32,986 nucleotides of DNA from DAOUFU01 sp034429275. Lineage in GTDB: Bacteria; Chloroflexota; Anaerolineae; Aggregatilineales; Aggregatilineaceae. Within the stretch, counting starts at the first letter, position 1. Each line of letters opens with the position of its first letter. A program made the translations under genes and the position numbers. Of the stretch, positions 31,979 through 32,986 are shown piece after piece. The notes under the pieces are model-generated. The model was not told the origin of the DNA, ran no database searches, and saw only the letters and a program-made list of their open reading frames with translations. The DNA lies in contig DAOUFU010000250.1 of assembly GCA_034429275.1 (NCBI GenBank), positions 1-32,986 of the forward strand. The letters are read 5' to 3'.

Positions 31979-32269
31979 CTATGAGCAGCCGGGCGTGGTG
32001 GCCTGCTGAGGCGAATAAACGGGCTGCTGAGCGGCTTCGGCAGTGCCAGAACGACGGCTACGAGTGATCGCGTTGACAACCCGCGAGACAAGTCGCTCAT
32101 TTCGGCGGTCAGCATTGGAGACCATTACAACCGGTTCGCCCTCATCACAAGTCTGGTCGTTCTTGCGCTTGAGTGCAAACAGTTTGGCCACTTCGTGCTG
32201 ATCCGTGAGAGCGTGCAGGATAGCCTCAGCGCGAATGCGTTCTACTTCGGGGTTGGTGGGTACAAACAT
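31979..32269 (-). CDS. Small hypothetical protein (96 aa)
   Basis: A 96-residue soluble protein I do not recognise. The N-terminal part is charged and helical (NPEVERIRAEAILHALTDQHEVAKLFALKRKND), the middle is EGEPVVMVSNADRRNERLVSRVVNAITR, and the tail is Gln/Pro/Ser-rich and probably disordered. The minus-strand ATG is preceded by GAAAGG at 8 bp, a TGATATACT-type -10 lies about 35 bp upstream, and a shared terminator lies about 100 bp downstream. These signals support a real gene. Function unknown. Confidence 0.6.
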   Translation of the reverse strand: MFVPTNPEVERIRAEAILHALTDQHEVAKLFALKRKNDQTCDEGEPVVMVSNADRRNERLVSRVVNAITRSRRSGTAEAAQQPVYSPQQATTPGCS

Positions 32270-32303
32270 GGCAACCGCCTTTCTTTACTTCCTAGACTAG
32301 CTC

Positions 32304-32309
32304 AGTATA
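32304..32309 (-). promoter_or_regulatory. Extended -10 promoter of the 96-aa gene
   Basis: On the minus strand the sequence reads TGATATACT, an extended -10 (TG-N-TATACT), about 35 bp before the start codon. No good -35 is visible, as expected for extended -10 promoters. Confidence 0.45.
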
Positions 32310-32351
32310 TCAGGCGGCGGGCAGGCGATCACCTGCCAAAAGATAGGATTG

Positions 32352-32374
32352 GGGGTTGGGTTTCGCCCAACCCC
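32352..32374. repeat. Perfect 9-bp hairpin
   Basis: GGGGTTGGG (32352-32360), loop TTTCG, CCCAACCCC (32366-32374). It lies in the 367-bp gap between the divergent small gene and the last gene. No T-run follows on the plus strand. Role unknown; it may insulate the two promoters. Confidence 0.55.
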
Positions 32375-32548
32375 TGTCATTTCCCCGGTAACTGATTTTT
32401 CGGGTTCTGGTCGATTCTACGTTGCCAACCTGTATTGAGATCGTGAGCCATTTTGCGCGGAAAGAGATAGGCTGCTCGCGCCCGTGCAGACAGCCATTTC
32501 CCCCTCGTTCGTACAGACCCGCTTTGATACACGCCCGTGGATTTTGAG

Positions 32549-32577
32549 TTGTGGATAGTTGCGCTGAGACGCATAAT
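32549..32577 (+). promoter_or_regulatory. Candidate promoter of the terminal secreted-protein gene
   Basis: TTGCGC (32549-32554) and CATAAT (32572-32577, 5/6) with a 17-bp spacer. Transcription would start near 32584, about 37 nt before a strong AGGAGG. Confidence 0.45.
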
Positions 32578-32636
32578 TACAGGAAGATTTCCCCTGTTTT
32601 CCCTTTGCTCCATTGTTATTAGGAGGATAATGTGAA

Positions 32637-32986
32637 ATGGAGCCACTCTCCACGCTGAAAAAGTTGCTTGGAATCTTGTTGTGCTTACTGTATTCGTTCG
32701 TCTTCACTTCAGGCACAGTTGTCGCAGCGCCCTCTCTGAAGGTGCAGCAAACTATCGTCGCAGCCCCGCTTGACCACCTCATGGAAACAGATGCAGCATT
32801 CTATGCAGAAAATTCCGTTTTCCCCCCCGCCACTGACGGCGTTTTTGCCCGGCAGCAGCAGGGCGATGAGATTTTGCAGCAGGTTGACGCGATTATGCCC
32901 ACCGCCGATGACCTGGAACTACCCCAACCACCCTTTGTCCTCCGCACAGGTGGGAGTGGAATCCTGACCGTCGATCAATATCTTGG
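32637..32986 (+). CDS. Secreted protein of unknown function, 3'-truncated by the window
   Basis: The frame is open from the ATG at 32637 to the right edge (116 codons visible). AGGAGG at 32621-32626 lies 10 bp upstream. The N-terminus is a signal peptide: basic STLKK, hydrophobic LLGILLCLLYSFVFTSGTVV, and AA-like cleavage near residue 30-31. The following mature part is Gln/Asp-rich without recognised motif (FARQQQGDEILQQVDAIMP, then LRTGGSGILTVDQYLG at the edge). An ATG at 32630 is followed at once by TGA, and a GTG at 32632 gives only eight codons, so 32637 is the start. It is probably the N-terminus of a larger surface or extracellular protein. Confidence 0.7.
   Translation, partial: MEPLSTLKKLLGILLCLLYSFVFTSGTVVAAPSLKVQQTIVAAPLDHLMETDAAFYAENSVFPPATDGVFARQQQGDEILQQVDAIMPTADDLELPQPPFVLRTGGSGILTVDQYL

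Noticed and set aside
1..32986. tRNA, rRNA, CRISPR arrays, insertion sequences, phage genes
   Set aside because: Scanned by eye for cloverleaf-type sequences, regularly spaced repeats and transposase or integrase motifs; none found.

Overview
The window is GC-rich, densely coded bacterial chromosome. The mix of gene families (carbohydrate ABC permease with a DUF624/YesL protein and GH130, GT-C and polyprenol-type GT2 glycosyltransferases, ABC-2-like membrane proteins, opp/dpp transporters with odd domain extensions) looks to me like Chloroflexota, probably an Anaerolineae-type heterotroph. That assignment comes from gene content alone and is an inference. I saw no tRNA, rRNA, CRISPR array, transposase or phage gene.

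Region 1 (1-6028, + strand) is the 3' part of a glycan-use operon. It holds a MalG-type sugar ABC permease cut by the window edge, a secreted alpha/alpha-toroid protein with carbohydrate-binding domains nested inside each other, a DUF624 (YesL-like) membrane protein, a GH130 mannoside phosphorylase/hydrolase, and a GH100/GH63-like six-hairpin glycosidase. Region 2 (6073-11525, +) is a four-gene, overlapping transcription unit behind its own TATAAT promoter. It encodes a GT-C membrane glycosyltransferase, a flippase-like LPG-synthase-type membrane protein, a fused methyltransferase-GT2, and a second methyltransferase. It is probably a small cassette for a membrane glycolipid or glycan.

Region 3 (11711-26826, +) is the centrepiece: one apparent operon of 14 genes for uptake and dismantling of muropeptides. 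A strong promoter with a candidate GntR operator precedes a peptide-binding protein, two permeases, two ATPases, a 68-residue membrane protein, a YkfC-like cytoplasmic NlpC/P60 endopeptidase, a GntR/UTRA regulator, NamZ (exo-beta-N-acetylmuramidase), an AmiE-like serine amidase, a BadF/MurK-like amino-sugar kinase, MurQ, NagZ and a GNAT acetyltransferase. AnmK follows on the opposite strand (26917-28098). NamZ, the amidase and NagZ all lack signal peptides. The logic is therefore import first, then hydrolysis of peptide and glycan parts in the cytosol, phosphorylation of MurNAc, and etherase conversion to GlcNAc-6-P. The anhydro-MurNAc branch is covered by AnmK.

Region 4 (28162-30667) has the divergent control region of anmK and a cytosolic GH3 beta-glucosidase-type enzyme. 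Region 5 (30883-32986) holds an ABC-2-like membrane protein, a bidirectional Rho-independent terminator, a small unknown protein on the minus strand, and the beginning of a secreted protein that runs off the window end.
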